This document shows, in pieces, positions 53,287-62,858 of a DNA stretch of 64,000 nt. The notes under the pieces were generated by a model, which was given only the letters and a program-made list of their open reading frames with translations, searched no databases and was not told the DNA's origin. Source of the stretch: Pseudomonas chlororaphis (GTDB lineage Bacteria; Pseudomonadota; Gammaproteobacteria; Pseudomonadales; Pseudomonadaceae); assembly GCF_000783395.1 (NCBI RefSeq), contig NZ_JSFK01000018.1, positions 62,001 through 126,000 of the forward strand, read 5' to 3'. Positions within the stretch are counted from its first letter, which is position 1. Every line of letters starts with the position of its first letter. The position numbers and the translations under genes are program-made.

Positions 53287-53895
53287 ATGAAATTCCTTGC
53301 CAGCGGATTGCTCGGTTGTGTGCTGCTCAGCGGCGCCGCGCAGGCCGATGTGTTCATCTCGGTGGACGCCAAGGGCAGCTATGTACTGTCCAACGTTCAC
53401 CGGCCCGGACGTACCTACGAGCGGGTTATCCACGAGGCTGAAATGCCTGTGGCAAGTCTCGATCAACAGCCGCAAATGATCGCCAATCAGCCCTACGCGG
53501 AACTGGTGTCGGCAGCCGCCAAAGTCAACGAATTGCCCGAAGCGTTGCTGCACGCGGTGATCAACGCCGAGTCGCATTACAACCCCGGCGCGACCTCACC
53601 CAAAGGCGCCGGCGGGTTGATGCAATTGATGCCCGACACCGCACGGGAGCTGGGCGTCACCGACGTCTACGACCCCAAGGCCAACATCCAGGGCGGAGCG
53701 AAATACCTCAAGCGCCTGATGACCCTGTTCGACAACGACATTGCCCTCGCCGTGGCGGCCTACAACGCCGGGCCAGACGCGGTGCTCAGCCGTGGCCGGG
53801 TGATTCCGCCGTTCGCCGAAACCCAGCGTTATGTACCGAATGTGTTGCGCCAATACCGGCGCCTGCAAGGTTTGGCGATGGACGCCCCGCTGTGA
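53287..53895 (+). CDS. Periplasmic lytic transglycosylase, SLT family
   Basis: 202 residues with a signal peptide ending at AQA-DV (about residue 19). A catalytic SLT domain (about 75-190) has the Glu in HAVINAESHYNPGATSPKGA, GLMQLMPDTA and AVAAYNAGPDAV. GGGGAGG precedes the ATG. Such enzymes open peptidoglycan for envelope machines, here plausibly for secretion of the neighbouring oxidase. It has its own sigma-54 promoter. Confidence 0.9.
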   Translation: MKFLASGLLGCVLLSGAAQADVFISVDAKGSYVLSNVHRPGRTYERVIHEAEMPVASLDQQPQMIANQPYAELVSAAAKVNELPEALLHAVINAESHYNPGATSPKGAGGLMQLMPDTARELGVTDVYDPKANIQGGAKYLKRLMTLFDNDIALAVAAYNAGPDAVLSRGRVIPPFAETQRYVPNVLRQYRRLQGLAMDAPL

Positions 53896-53907
53896 CCCCC
53901 AACCGGA

Positions 53908-53974
53908 TTTCCCCACTTTCGGGGCAAACCGGATAGACCCGAAAAGTGGGGAAAAGCGGTGGGGAATATCCCCC
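53908..53974. promoter_or_regulatory. Dyads upstream of the oxidase promoter
   Basis: A long imperfect palindrome with arms TTTCCCCACTTTCGGG (53908-53923) and CCCGAAAAGTGGGGAAA (53938-53954) is followed by TGGGGAATATCCCCC (53960-53974), the second copy of the dyad at 53240. They lie 50-120 bases upstream of a sigma-54 promoter, where enhancer sites are expected. Confidence 0.55.
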
Positions 53975-54024
53975 GGATTCTCAAGTCGTCGCGGTAACTG
54001 ATTGAACGGTAGAGCAATTTTTTG

Positions 54025-54040
54025 TGGCACGCGGATTGCT
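54025..54040 (+). promoter_or_regulatory. Sigma-54 promoter of the multicopper oxidase gene
   Basis: TGGCACGCGGATTGCT is an exact match to TGGCACG-N4-TTGCW. It is 56 bases upstream of the chosen start at 54096. Confidence 0.9.
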
Positions 54041-54095
54041 CCGAGGCATTTGTCGAGAAGTGTTCCCACGAACACCCACTACGAGGTTCCTGATC

Positions 54096-57000
54096 ATGGC
54101 TGGCTTTCCTCACGCTCCGTCCCTGATTAACTGGCTGCTGATTCTGGCCTCGATGCTCAGCGTCGAGCTGGCCGGCGCGGCCGTACGTTGCGAGCGCAAC
54201 CTGGTGGCCAACGTCGTCGCCTTCGATCAACCGCTGATGTTCAACCGCCTCGGCGCACAGAACATCAACGGCATGATGTTCGCCCTGCGCCGCGATGTCG
54301 TTGATGAACATGAGCAGTCGCTGGCTTACGGCGGCGCCGCAGTGCCGGGCAAAGTCTCGCTGCGACCCGACAAGCGTCCACGGCCGTTGGTGCTGCGTGT
54401 GGCTGCCGGTGATTGCCTGACGATCAATCTGCAGAACCTGCTCGACTATCAGGCCAACCCGAACAAGCATTTTGAAAACGAGGGCGAAGAAGAGGGCGCG
54501 GAAAACGCCAACGGCGCCGAAGACTTCAAAGTCGATGAGCAAGTCGCAGACCGTCACGTCGGTTTCCAGGTCAATGGCCTGCAAGCGGTGAACAGCATCG
54601 ATGACATTTCTTCGTTCACCGGGCGTAACGCCAACAGCCTGGTGCCACCTGGCGCGAGCCGTTCCTACACCTTGTTCGCCGAACGTGAAGGCGCGTTTGC
54701 CGTCAGCAGCCGTGGCGCAACGTTCGGTGGCGAGGGCGCGGCCGGCAACGTTGCCAATGGTCTGTTCGGCCAGGTTGTCGTACTGCCCAAGGGTGGTCGC
54801 ACCTATCGCAACACCCTCACCGAAGAAGAAATGCGCCTGGCCACTACGGGCCGCGCACCCACCGGTCAACCCATCGTCGACTACCAGGCGCGCTACCCGC
54901 AGCGCGAACCGTGGTTGCGTGAAGGCAAGGCTGGCACGCCGATCATCGGCATGGTCGATGGCAATGAAATCATTTCCAGCGAAAGCGACGCGATTGTCAT
55001 GGGCAGCAACGCCGACGGCAGTTTCCCGTCCAGCACCTATCCGCTGGAGTCGATGGGCAAACGCAACCCGGCGATCCCCAACCGCCTCGAAGCGTTCCGC
55101 GATTTTGCCTCGCAATTTCAGGACGAAACTGCCGCCACTCAAGCATTCCCCGCCTATTGGGCCGACCCGGTGATGGCCCATGTGCTGGAGCCGACCCGCG
55201 ACTCGTTCATGATCAACTACGGCTCCGGCGGCATGGGCGCCGAAGTGGTCGCCAACCGTTTGGGCGTGGGGCCGATGCACGACTGCCTGTCGTGTGCCTA
55301 TGAGGAATTCTTCCTCAGCTCGCACACCGTCGGCGATGTGGCGATGCTGGTGGATGTGCCGGCCAACACCGGGCTTGAGAACATCGCCCCCGGCCAGATA
55401 CCGCGCGCCGATCAGATCGGCGTGAAAGCGACCATGGCCCTGTATCCTTCGGAGCCGTCGAACGTCAACCACAGCTACATCGGTGACTTCGTCAAATTCC
55501 GCAATACCCACAATGGCCACGAGCAACACATCTTCCACCTGCACGGCCATCAGTGGCTGTTCAACCCCAACGATGACAACTCCGATTACGTCGACGCCCA
55601 AGGCATCGGTCCGGGCGCCGGTTACACCTATGAAATCGCCAACGGTGGTTCGGGCAACCGCAACCGCGTGGCCGGCGATGCGATCTATCACTGCCATTTC
55701 TATCCGCACTTTGCCCAAGGCATGTGGGCCATGTGGCGGGTGCACGATGTGTTCGAAGAAGGCACCCGACTCGATGTTTCGCAGCAGGGCGCCGACGGCT
55801 ACCACAGCGAACCGTTCGCCCTGCGCAGTGGCAAACCAGCGGTTGGGGCACGGGCCTTGCCCGATGGTGAAATCGTCGCCGGTACGCCGATTCCAGCCAT
55901 CGTGCCGCTGCCCGGCAAAGCCATGGCACCGATGCCCGGCAAAGTGGTGGTGGTGCCGAAAATCGGCGAAACCCTGGTCGCCGGCAATGATGACGACGAT
56001 GACGAAGAAGAGGGCGATGACGACGGTGAACACCATGGCGGCAACGCCGGTGGTCAAGCCATCGGCTCGCTGGCGCTGGTCGATCGCAGCGAAGCCAACC
56101 GCAATGCCGACGGCAGCCTGAAAAACCCTGGCTATCCGTTCTGGATCGGCGGCATGGAAAGTTCGGTCGGTCAACGTCCGCCAACCCCGCCGCTGGACAT
56201 GCTCGACGCCGCCACCGCGCAATCACTCAAGGCCAGCGGCAAAGCGCTGTGGGCCAACCTCGACCCGGCGCAATCCGGTGGTTGGGATGGCGGCTTGCAG
56301 CGGCATGCACTTGACGGCGTCGCGGCCGGTGGCGAAGCGCACACGGTGACTACTTCGCTGGATTTCTCCAAAGAGGTCACCCGCGCCAAACCAATTTATT
56401 TGCCGGAGGAAGGTACCGAAGTCGAGCAATCAGCGATGGCCTTCCACGCGAAAAAAGATCACCCAAGTTATGCCTTGCTGCCCGGCAATCAAGTGGTGGC
56501 CAAGGCGTTCCGTACCAACGGCGCCTTGCCGATGGCCGGCGCGCCGTACTACGAACCGTGCATGGACGACCGGCAGAAACGCCTGACCAGCAGCGCCGGT
56601 AGTGGTGAATTCGCCAGCGGCGAGCGCATCGACGGCATGTCCTTTGTCGGCGCCTCGAGCTTCACCGCCGACCGCCCACGCATCTACAAAGCCGCCAACA
56701 TCCAGTTCGACGCGGTGTACAACAAGGTCGGCTATCACTTCCCGCAGGCGCGAATTCTCGCGCTGTGGGAAGACGCCTGGCCGGTGATCACCAAGCAGCG
56801 TCCACCAGAGCCGCTGGTGATGCGCATGAACACCTTCGATTGCGTGCAATACCAGCAAACCAACCTGGTGCCGGCCACCTACGAGATGGACGACTATCAG
56901 GTGCGCACGCCGACCGATGTAATCGGTCAGCACATCCACTTGCCCAAGTGGGATCTGACCTCGGCGGACGGCTCGTCCAACGGCTGGAACTACGAGGACG

Positions 57001-59930
57001 GCGTGCTCTCGCCCGGCGCCGTGCAGGAGCGCATTCACGCGATCCGCGAGTTCAACCAGTGCGCCGGCACCGATCCACGTGACGGCACTCAGGCCTGCCC
57101 GAAAGCCAAGAACCACCCATTCTTCGGCCAATACGGCCGCGCTGACTGGCTCGGTGCGCGCACCGCGATGCAGCGCTGGTTCGTCGATCCGGTGGTCAAC
57201 GCCAAAGGCGTCGATCGCGGCCTCGGCACCATCTTCACCCACGATCACCTCGGCCCATCGACGCACCAGCAGATTGGTCTGTACGCCACTGTGCTGGCGG
57301 AACCGGCCGGTTCCACCTGGTTCCACGCCGAAACCGGCGAGCCGTTGTACAGCGGCGCGCGTCAGGATGGCGGCCCGACCTCGTGGCAAGCGGTGATCAA
57401 CACCGGCGACCTCGATGGCGACGGCAAGAACGACAGCTTCCGCGAGTTCTTCCTCGAATACAGCGACTTCCAGCACGCCTATGAAGCTGGCGTCTATGTT
57501 GGTGCCGGCCCCAACGGCGTGCCGAATGCGCAGGCGTTCCCGGCCACCGCCGACAGCTTCCGCTACGCAATCAACCCGCCAGTGCGCAACAACGCCAGCA
57601 ACTTGTTAGAAGGCGTGCTGGAAGTGCAGGGCGGTCAGGTCCCGGGCTGTCCGAGCCGGCCATGTCCGCAGGCGATTTCGGTGGATGACCCGGGCATGTT
57701 CGTCGTCAACTATCGCAACGAACCGCTGGCCCTGCGCGTGTACGACCCGAACAAGGTCGGCCCGGATGGCAAGCGCGGCATGCAGGCCGACGGCCTCGGT
57801 GGCGATCTGTCGTTCGCCATGCAAAGCCGCACTGATCGGGCGATCCCAGCGATGAACCTGGCGCCGAATCTGCTCACCTCGGCGACCGGACCCACCGGCG
57901 GCACCACGCTGTTTCCGCCGCACATCAACAAGGGCGGCGCCGAACCGGGCGATCCGTTCACGCCGATGCTGCGCACCTACACCGGCGACAACGTGCGGCT
58001 GCGGGTGCATGCCGGCGGCCATGAAGAAGAGCACAACGTCACCCTGCACGGTGTGAAATGGCTGCAGAGCGGTTCCGGGTTCGGCAACAGCTCCAACTCC
58101 GGCTGGCGCGCCTCGCAAATGATCGGCATCTCCGAGCAGATGGGCTTTATTGCGCCGGTGTCGATGCTGTCCAGTTCGGCGGCGACCACGGGCGATTATC
58201 TGTACTCGATGGACGCCTCGATCGAAGGCTACTGGAGCGGTATCTGGGGCGTGATGCGCAACTACACCGCCAAACGCGCAGATCTGTTCGCCATCCCTAA
58301 CAATCCAAGCCCGGCGGGCATGCGCAACACCGTGGCGTTCGAGGGCAGTTGCCCGCGTTATGGCGCCAACCCTAACGGCATTGGCACCCGGCCAACCGTG
58401 CAGCGCAACTATGAAGTGGTCGCAGCGCTGGCTAATGACATCCTCGGCAATACGCTGGGCCTGACCATCGGCGATCCCGAAGGGCTCGGCCAGCATGTCG
58501 GCGGACCGCTGAATCCGGCGGGCGGCACCCTGGTGCTGAACTCGCGCACGGTGAGCATTCCACAAGTCACCGTGACCGATCCGGAGGATGGCGAAACCAT
58601 CACCATTGGCGGACAGAGCGGGCCGCTGCATGATCCGACCGCGATCCTCTATGTGCGTAAATCCGATCTTGATCCGGTGAGTGGCAAGCTGAAACCCGGC
58701 ATCCCGGTCGAACCGCTGGTGCTGCGCGCAGCGGCGGGGGATTGCATCAACATCACCCTGGAAAACCGTTTGCCGAGTGTGATGCCTGACCTGACCCAGA
58801 CTGCCGTGATGCAGGGCATGGTCAAGCGTGATCGCAACAGTGGTCTGGGTTCGACCACCTTCAGCAACAACCTGATGCGGCCGTCCAGCCACGTCGGTCT
58901 GCACGCGCAGTTGCTGGCGTATGACATCACCAAATCCGACGGCGCCAACGTCGGCGCCAACCCGATCCAGACCGTGCCACCGCGCGTCGGCAGCAGCGGC
59001 GCGTACCCGACCCGTACCTATCAGTACTACGCCGGGCACCTGGAGCGTGAAGGCAAACCGGTGACCCAACTGGGCCGCAGCGTCGACAACATCAACGCCA
59101 CGGCGGTGGAGTTCGGCGGCTTGAACATCACCCCGGCGGACGTGATCAAGCAACCGCAAAAAGGCCTCGGTGGTGCGATGAGCATCCTGCCGATCGGCGC
59201 GACCTGGGTTGATGATGCACGCAAGGTCAACGCCACGGTGACGGCGCCTGGGCAAACCAGCTACCGCGACTTCGCGATGGTCTGGCACAAGGCGTTGAAC
59301 ACCCGTTGGGCCAATGGTCGGCCGGTGGAAGGGATTGCCGCTGAGGGCTTCGGCGTGCCGACCGATCCGCAGGACAACTCGAGCATGGCGATCAACTACA
59401 AGACCGAGCCGCTGTGGTACCGCTTCGGCCTCGCTCCGGACGCACCGTTCGGGCATGCCGATGGCGCGGGTTATGGCGATATGACCAACGCGCACATGGC
59501 TTACAGCAATGCGTTGGTGGGTGGCGATCCGCAGACACCGGTGTTGTATGCCAAACCGGGGCAACCGTTGCGTACGCATATTTTGATGCCAAGCGGTGGC
59601 AGTCGCGGCACCACGTTCCAGCTCGACGGGCATGTCTGGTCGGTAAACCCGTTCCAGGCCGAGAAGAGCGACACCGGGGGTTATCCGATGGGCACGCCGG
59701 GCGTGGGCTCGGTGCGCTTCGGCTACAACCCCATGTCGATGTACATCGGCGCCCACGAAAGCATCCTGCCGGCTGCGCACTTCAGCTTCATGATCCCGAG
59801 TGCCGGCGGCAGCAATGCGATCCCGGGGGATTACCTGTTCCGCGACTACGGCGCCTACGGCAACACCTCCGGGTTATGGGGACTGCTGCGGGTGACCAAC
59901 GAACCGGAACCGGCGCCGCCAAGCCAGTAG
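54096..59930 (+). CDS. Giant multicopper oxidase, MnxG/McoA-type Mn(II) oxidase
   Basis: 1944-residue precursor with a hydrophobic signal segment ending near residue 28. It has several cupredoxin-like domains. Copper-ligand motifs are HLHGHQW (481-487), HCHFYPHFAQGM (532-543), FTHDHLGPSTHQ (His1049, His1051) and HEEEHNVTLHG (from about 1309). Other marks are two acidic segments at about 127-144 and 630-652 and an EF-hand-like DLDGDGKND (1105-1113). The size and motif order fit the oxidases (MnxG, McoA) that make Mn oxides in P. putida GB-1. Which of the two this is, and whether it oxidises Mn here, cannot be told. It is followed by a propeller protein, two SCO proteins and a cytochrome. Confidence 0.88.
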   Translation: MAGFPHAPSLINWLLILASMLSVELAGAAVRCERNLVANVVAFDQPLMFNRLGAQNINGMMFALRRDVVDEHEQSLAYGGAAVPGKVSLRPDKRPRPLVLRVAAGDCLTINLQNLLDYQANPNKHFENEGEEEGAENANGAEDFKVDEQVADRHVGFQVNGLQAVNSIDDISSFTGRNANSLVPPGASRSYTLFAEREGAFAVSSRGATFGGEGAAGNVANGLFGQVVVLPKGGRTYRNTLTEEEMRLATTGRAPTGQPIVDYQARYPQREPWLREGKAGTPIIGMVDGNEIISSESDAIVMGSNADGSFPSSTYPLESMGKRNPAIPNRLEAFRDFASQFQDETAATQAFPAYWADPVMAHVLEPTRDSFMINYGSGGMGAEVVANRLGVGPMHDCLSCAYEEFFLSSHTVGDVAMLVDVPANTGLENIAPGQIPRADQIGVKATMALYPSEPSNVNHSYIGDFVKFRNTHNGHEQHIFHLHGHQWLFNPNDDNSDYVDAQGIGPGAGYTYEIANGGSGNRNRVAGDAIYHCHFYPHFAQGMWAMWRVHDVFEEGTRLDVSQQGADGYHSEPFALRSGKPAVGARALPDGEIVAGTPIPAIVPLPGKAMAPMPGKVVVVPKIGETLVAGNDDDDDEEEGDDDGEHHGGNAGGQAIGSLALVDRSEANRNADGSLKNPGYPFWIGGMESSVGQRPPTPPLDMLDAATAQSLKASGKALWANLDPAQSGGWDGGLQRHALDGVAAGGEAHTVTTSLDFSKEVTRAKPIYLPEEGTEVEQSAMAFHAKKDHPSYALLPGNQVVAKAFRTNGALPMAGAPYYEPCMDDRQKRLTSSAGSGEFASGERIDGMSFVGASSFTADRPRIYKAANIQFDAVYNKVGYHFPQARILALWEDAWPVITKQRPPEPLVMRMNTFDCVQYQQTNLVPATYEMDDYQVRTPTDVIGQHIHLPKWDLTSADGSSNGWNYEDGVLSPGAVQERIHAIREFNQCAGTDPRDGTQACPKAKNHPFFGQYGRADWLGARTAMQRWFVDPVVNAKGVDRGLGTIFTHDHLGPSTHQQIGLYATVLAEPAGSTWFHAETGEPLYSGARQDGGPTSWQAVINTGDLDGDGKNDSFREFFLEYSDFQHAYEAGVYVGAGPNGVPNAQAFPATADSFRYAINPPVRNNASNLLEGVLEVQGGQVPGCPSRPCPQAISVDDPGMFVVNYRNEPLALRVYDPNKVGPDGKRGMQADGLGGDLSFAMQSRTDRAIPAMNLAPNLLTSATGPTGGTTLFPPHINKGGAEPGDPFTPMLRTYTGDNVRLRVHAGGHEEEHNVTLHGVKWLQSGSGFGNSSNSGWRASQMIGISEQMGFIAPVSMLSSSAATTGDYLYSMDASIEGYWSGIWGVMRNYTAKRADLFAIPNNPSPAGMRNTVAFEGSCPRYGANPNGIGTRPTVQRNYEVVAALANDILGNTLGLTIGDPEGLGQHVGGPLNPAGGTLVLNSRTVSIPQVTVTDPEDGETITIGGQSGPLHDPTAILYVRKSDLDPVSGKLKPGIPVEPLVLRAAAGDCINITLENRLPSVMPDLTQTAVMQGMVKRDRNSGLGSTTFSNNLMRPSSHVGLHAQLLAYDITKSDGANVGANPIQTVPPRVGSSGAYPTRTYQYYAGHLEREGKPVTQLGRSVDNINATAVEFGGLNITPADVIKQPQKGLGGAMSILPIGATWVDDARKVNATVTAPGQTSYRDFAMVWHKALNTRWANGRPVEGIAAEGFGVPTDPQDNSSMAINYKTEPLWYRFGLAPDAPFGHADGAGYGDMTNAHMAYSNALVGGDPQTPVLYAKPGQPLRTHILMPSGGSRGTTFQLDGHVWSVNPFQAEKSDTGGYPMGTPGVGSVRFGYNPMSMYIGAHESILPAAHFSFMIPSAGGSNAIPGDYLFRDYGAYGNTSGLWGLLRVTNEPEPAPPSQ

Positions 59931-59957
59931 GCACAAACGCAAGACCTGTAAATGCAA

Positions 59958-60233
59958 AACCCTGTGGGAGCTGCGGTTGGTAGTGAGGTTGCGGGATGAA
60001 TGCAAAACCTGTGGGAGCTGGCTTGCCAGCGATGACGGCGGCACAGGCGCCATTGATGTGACTGGAAGGACGCCATCGCTGGCAAGCCAGCTCCCACAAG
60101 GGGCGGTGGTGGGCAGTGAGGATGCGGTAGGAATGCAAATCCCTTGTGGGAGCGAGCCTGCTCGCGAATGGGCGCAACCCGGTTTCGAAGGTGCAGCTGC
60201 AGACGCTTTCGCGAGCAGGCTCGCTCCCACAGG
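59958..60233. repeat. Cluster of REP-type repeats
   Basis: One single unit (59960-59975) and two inverted pairs, 60006-60034 with 60072-60100 and 60142-60170 with 60206-60233, fill the 340-base gap between the oxidase and propeller genes. No other feature is evident there. Confidence 0.85.
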
Positions 60234-60270
60234 GTCGGTGTTTTGTCAGGTAGTGTTTGGGGAGTGATAG

Positions 60271-62193
60271 ATGAACAGGATCATCAACATCATCGGTATT
60301 TGCACCCTGGTTACGGCCGGGGCGTTGCTGACGCTGAGTGAGATTGCGCTGGCGCAGACCGGGGCGGGTCAGATGCTGAACCGTGATGGCGTGGCGGTGG
60401 ACTTCAATCTCAAGCCACTGGCCGCCGACGGCAAACTGCGCGAAGGCGAATTCGCCGATGTGCAGTTTCACATCACTGACAGCGCTTCCGGCCAGCCGTT
60501 GTCCGGGGTAGCGCCGGGCGCCTGGGTCGATCCGCAAACCCTCGCCGCCGATCAAGCCCAGGGCCGCGACCAGAGCTGCAAAGCCCGGGTTGGCGTGTTC
60601 CTCAAATCCAACATCGGCGCGCGGCCGTTGCTCGACCTCAACAGCTATTTCCTGCTGGTGATGAACCGCGACGCGAGCATCGCCGTGGTCGATCCGTCGG
60701 TCTCGGTCGGTGGCATCACCAGCACCCTGGCGCGCATCGAACTCAAGCAACCGCCGATGGATTGGGTCACGCCCAAAGACAACAAACGCGTGTTCGTTTC
60801 CATGCCGACAGCGGGTGAAGTTGCCGTCATCGACAGTGAGCAATTCAAAGTCATCGATTCGATCAGCGCCGGCAACCAACCGTTTCGCGTCGCGCTGCAA
60901 CCGGACGAACGCCTGCTCTGGGTCGGCAACAACGCGAGCAAAGCCGAAGACTCCGGCGTGACGGTGATCGACAGCCAAAGCCTCAAACCCCTCAAGCATT
61001 TGCAGACCGGTCGCGGCCACCACGAAATCAGCTTCAGCAAGGACAGCCGCTTCGCCTTCGTCAGCAACCGCGACGACGGCACCGTCAGCGTGATCGACAT
61101 CGCCAGCCTGAACATCGTCGAGCAGATCAAGACCGGCTCCCACCCGTTATCCGTCGCTTACTCGCCATTGTCCGGCGCGGTCTACGTGGCCGACGGCAAG
61201 GACGGCACCGTCACCGTGATCGACGCCAGCACCCACGCCATCCGCCGGGTGATCAAACTGCAGCAAGGCCTTGGCCCGATGGGCTTCAGCGCCGATGGCC
61301 GCTTCGGCGTGGTGCTCAACACCGTGGAAAACCGCGCCACTGTCATCGATGCCGCAACCAACAGCGCGATCCACGACCTCGACGTCAGCGCCGAACCCTA
61401 CCAAGTGGTGTTCACCCAGGCCTACGCTTACATTCGCGGACTCGCTTCACCGAAAGTCACCATGATCAACCTGTCCTCCCTCGGCGAAGGTCGCCAGCCG
61501 ATCAGCCAGGGTTTCGAGGCCGGCCCGCAAGCGCCGCGTCTGGCCGGGGATTTGCCGCTGGCCTCAAGCCTGGCAGTGTCGCGTGACGACAACGCGGTGT
61601 TCGTGGTCAACCCGGTCGACAACACCACCTATTTCTACGCCGAAGGCATGAACGCGCCGATGTCCGGTTACCCCAACCGTGGCCAGATCGCCCGCGCCGC
61701 CATGGTCATCGACCGCAGCCTGCGCGAAGTCTCGCCGGGCCTCTACAGCGCGCGGGTAAAACTGCCGGCAGCGGGGCGCTTCGATGTGGCGTTTCTGCTC
61801 AACCAGCCGAACATCATTCACTGCTTCACCGCGCAGATTGATCCTGACGGCAAACCGCAAAAACACTTCGGCCAGCCGAAAGTCGAGTTCCTCCTCGACA
61901 AGACTGCCGTGGCACTCAACGACCCTTACGTCGTGCGTTTCCGCATCGTGCAAGGCAAAGACAAAACCCAACGCAGCGGCGTCAAAGACGTGCAACTGCG
62001 CTACTACCTCGCGCCCACCTCGCACCCCCGCGAAGTGGCGGCGCTGGAAGTCGCCGACGGCGTATACGAGGCGCCAATCACCCTCGACCGCAGCGGCGCC
62101 TGGTATCTGCATGTGCGCGCGGCGTCGCTGGGTGCCGGTTTCGATGACAAGACCTTTGCCAGTGTTCGGGTAGCCCCCGGCCAGGCCCGTTGA
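60271..62193 (+). CDS. Exported YVTN/YncE-type beta-propeller protein
   Basis: 640 residues with a signal peptide ending near residue 28 (ALA-QT). Seven-bladed propeller repeats (for example DDGTVSVIDIASLNIVEQIKTG, DGTVTVIDASTHAIRRVIKL) cover about 120-440. A C-terminal Ig-like domain (about 480-635) includes a lone Cys-containing INCFT-like segment, IHCFTAQID. It follows the oxidase and precedes two SCO genes, so a role in oxidase maturation or electron passage is likely but unproven. It resembles propeller-SCO-cytochrome gene sets. Confidence 0.8.
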   Translation: MNRIINIIGICTLVTAGALLTLSEIALAQTGAGQMLNRDGVAVDFNLKPLAADGKLREGEFADVQFHITDSASGQPLSGVAPGAWVDPQTLAADQAQGRDQSCKARVGVFLKSNIGARPLLDLNSYFLLVMNRDASIAVVDPSVSVGGITSTLARIELKQPPMDWVTPKDNKRVFVSMPTAGEVAVIDSEQFKVIDSISAGNQPFRVALQPDERLLWVGNNASKAEDSGVTVIDSQSLKPLKHLQTGRGHHEISFSKDSRFAFVSNRDDGTVSVIDIASLNIVEQIKTGSHPLSVAYSPLSGAVYVADGKDGTVTVIDASTHAIRRVIKLQQGLGPMGFSADGRFGVVLNTVENRATVIDAATNSAIHDLDVSAEPYQVVFTQAYAYIRGLASPKVTMINLSSLGEGRQPISQGFEAGPQAPRLAGDLPLASSLAVSRDDNAVFVVNPVDNTTYFYAEGMNAPMSGYPNRGQIARAAMVIDRSLREVSPGLYSARVKLPAAGRFDVAFLLNQPNIIHCFTAQIDPDGKPQKHFGQPKVEFLLDKTAVALNDPYVVRFRIVQGKDKTQRSGVKDVQLRYYLAPTSHPREVAALEVADGVYEAPITLDRSGAWYLHVRAASLGAGFDDKTFASVRVAPGQAR

Positions 62194-62207
62194 AGAGGAG
62201 TTTCGAC

Positions 62208-62858
62208 ATGAACCGATTTGCATCCACTGGCCTGTTGACCCTGTGCCTGTTGAGTCTCGGCGTTCAACACGTCAATGCCCATTCGGCAGACGAACACGCC
62301 GGACACAAAGCCCCGGCCAGCAGCACTCAGGAACACGCCCAGGTGAAATTCGCCAACGTGCCGCTGCTCGACCAGAACGGTAAAACCGTGCGCCTCGAAC
62401 AAGACCTGGTGCAGGGCAAAATCGTCGTTATGAGCTTTATCTACACCAGTTGCACCACGGTGTGCCCGGTGGTCTCGTCGATCATGGGCAAGGTACAAAA
62501 ACAACTCGGTGCGCGGGTCGGCGAGGAAGTGCAACTGGTGTCGATCAGCATCGACCCACAGCGCGACGACCCGAAACGCCTGCAGGATTATGCGCGCACC
62601 TTCCAGCGCGGGCCGGGCTGGAGCTGGCTGACTGGCTCGCCGCAGTCGATCAATGAAACCCTCAAGGGCCTCGGCAGTTTCAGCGGCGACCTGAAGAGTC
62701 ATCAACCGCTGATCCTCGTCGGCGACGGCGACAGCCGCCACTGGATGCGCTATTACGGCTTCACCGACCCGGCGTTGCTGGCCAAGGAAGTGGAAAAACT
62801 CAGCGGCCTGCGCACCCACGCCAAACACACCGCCATCGCCATGGAGCAGCAGCCATGA
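62208..62858 (+). CDS. SCO1/SenC copper chaperone, copy 1
   Basis: 216 residues with a signal peptide (to about residue 24), a His-rich linker (HSADEHAGHKA) and a thioredoxin-like SCO domain with Cu-binding CTTVCP and the late His in SRHWMRYYGF. It is expected to deliver or redox-tune copper for the multicopper oxidase. AGAGGAG precedes the ATG. Its stop overlaps the next ATG. Confidence 0.9.
   Translation: MNRFASTGLLTLCLLSLGVQHVNAHSADEHAGHKAPASSTQEHAQVKFANVPLLDQNGKTVRLEQDLVQGKIVVMSFIYTSCTTVCPVVSSIMGKVQKQLGARVGEEVQLVSISIDPQRDDPKRLQDYARTFQRGPGWSWLTGSPQSINETLKGLGSFSGDLKSHQPLILVGDGDSRHWMRYYGFTDPALLAKEVEKLSGLRTHAKHTAIAMEQQP

Noticed and set aside
53829..59780. Very long open frames antisense to the multicopper oxidase gene (hundreds of residues each, minus strand).
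   Set aside because: They mirror the codon bias of the GC-rich sense gene, have no recognisable domains or signal peptides, and are His/Arg-rich in the manner of shadow frames.
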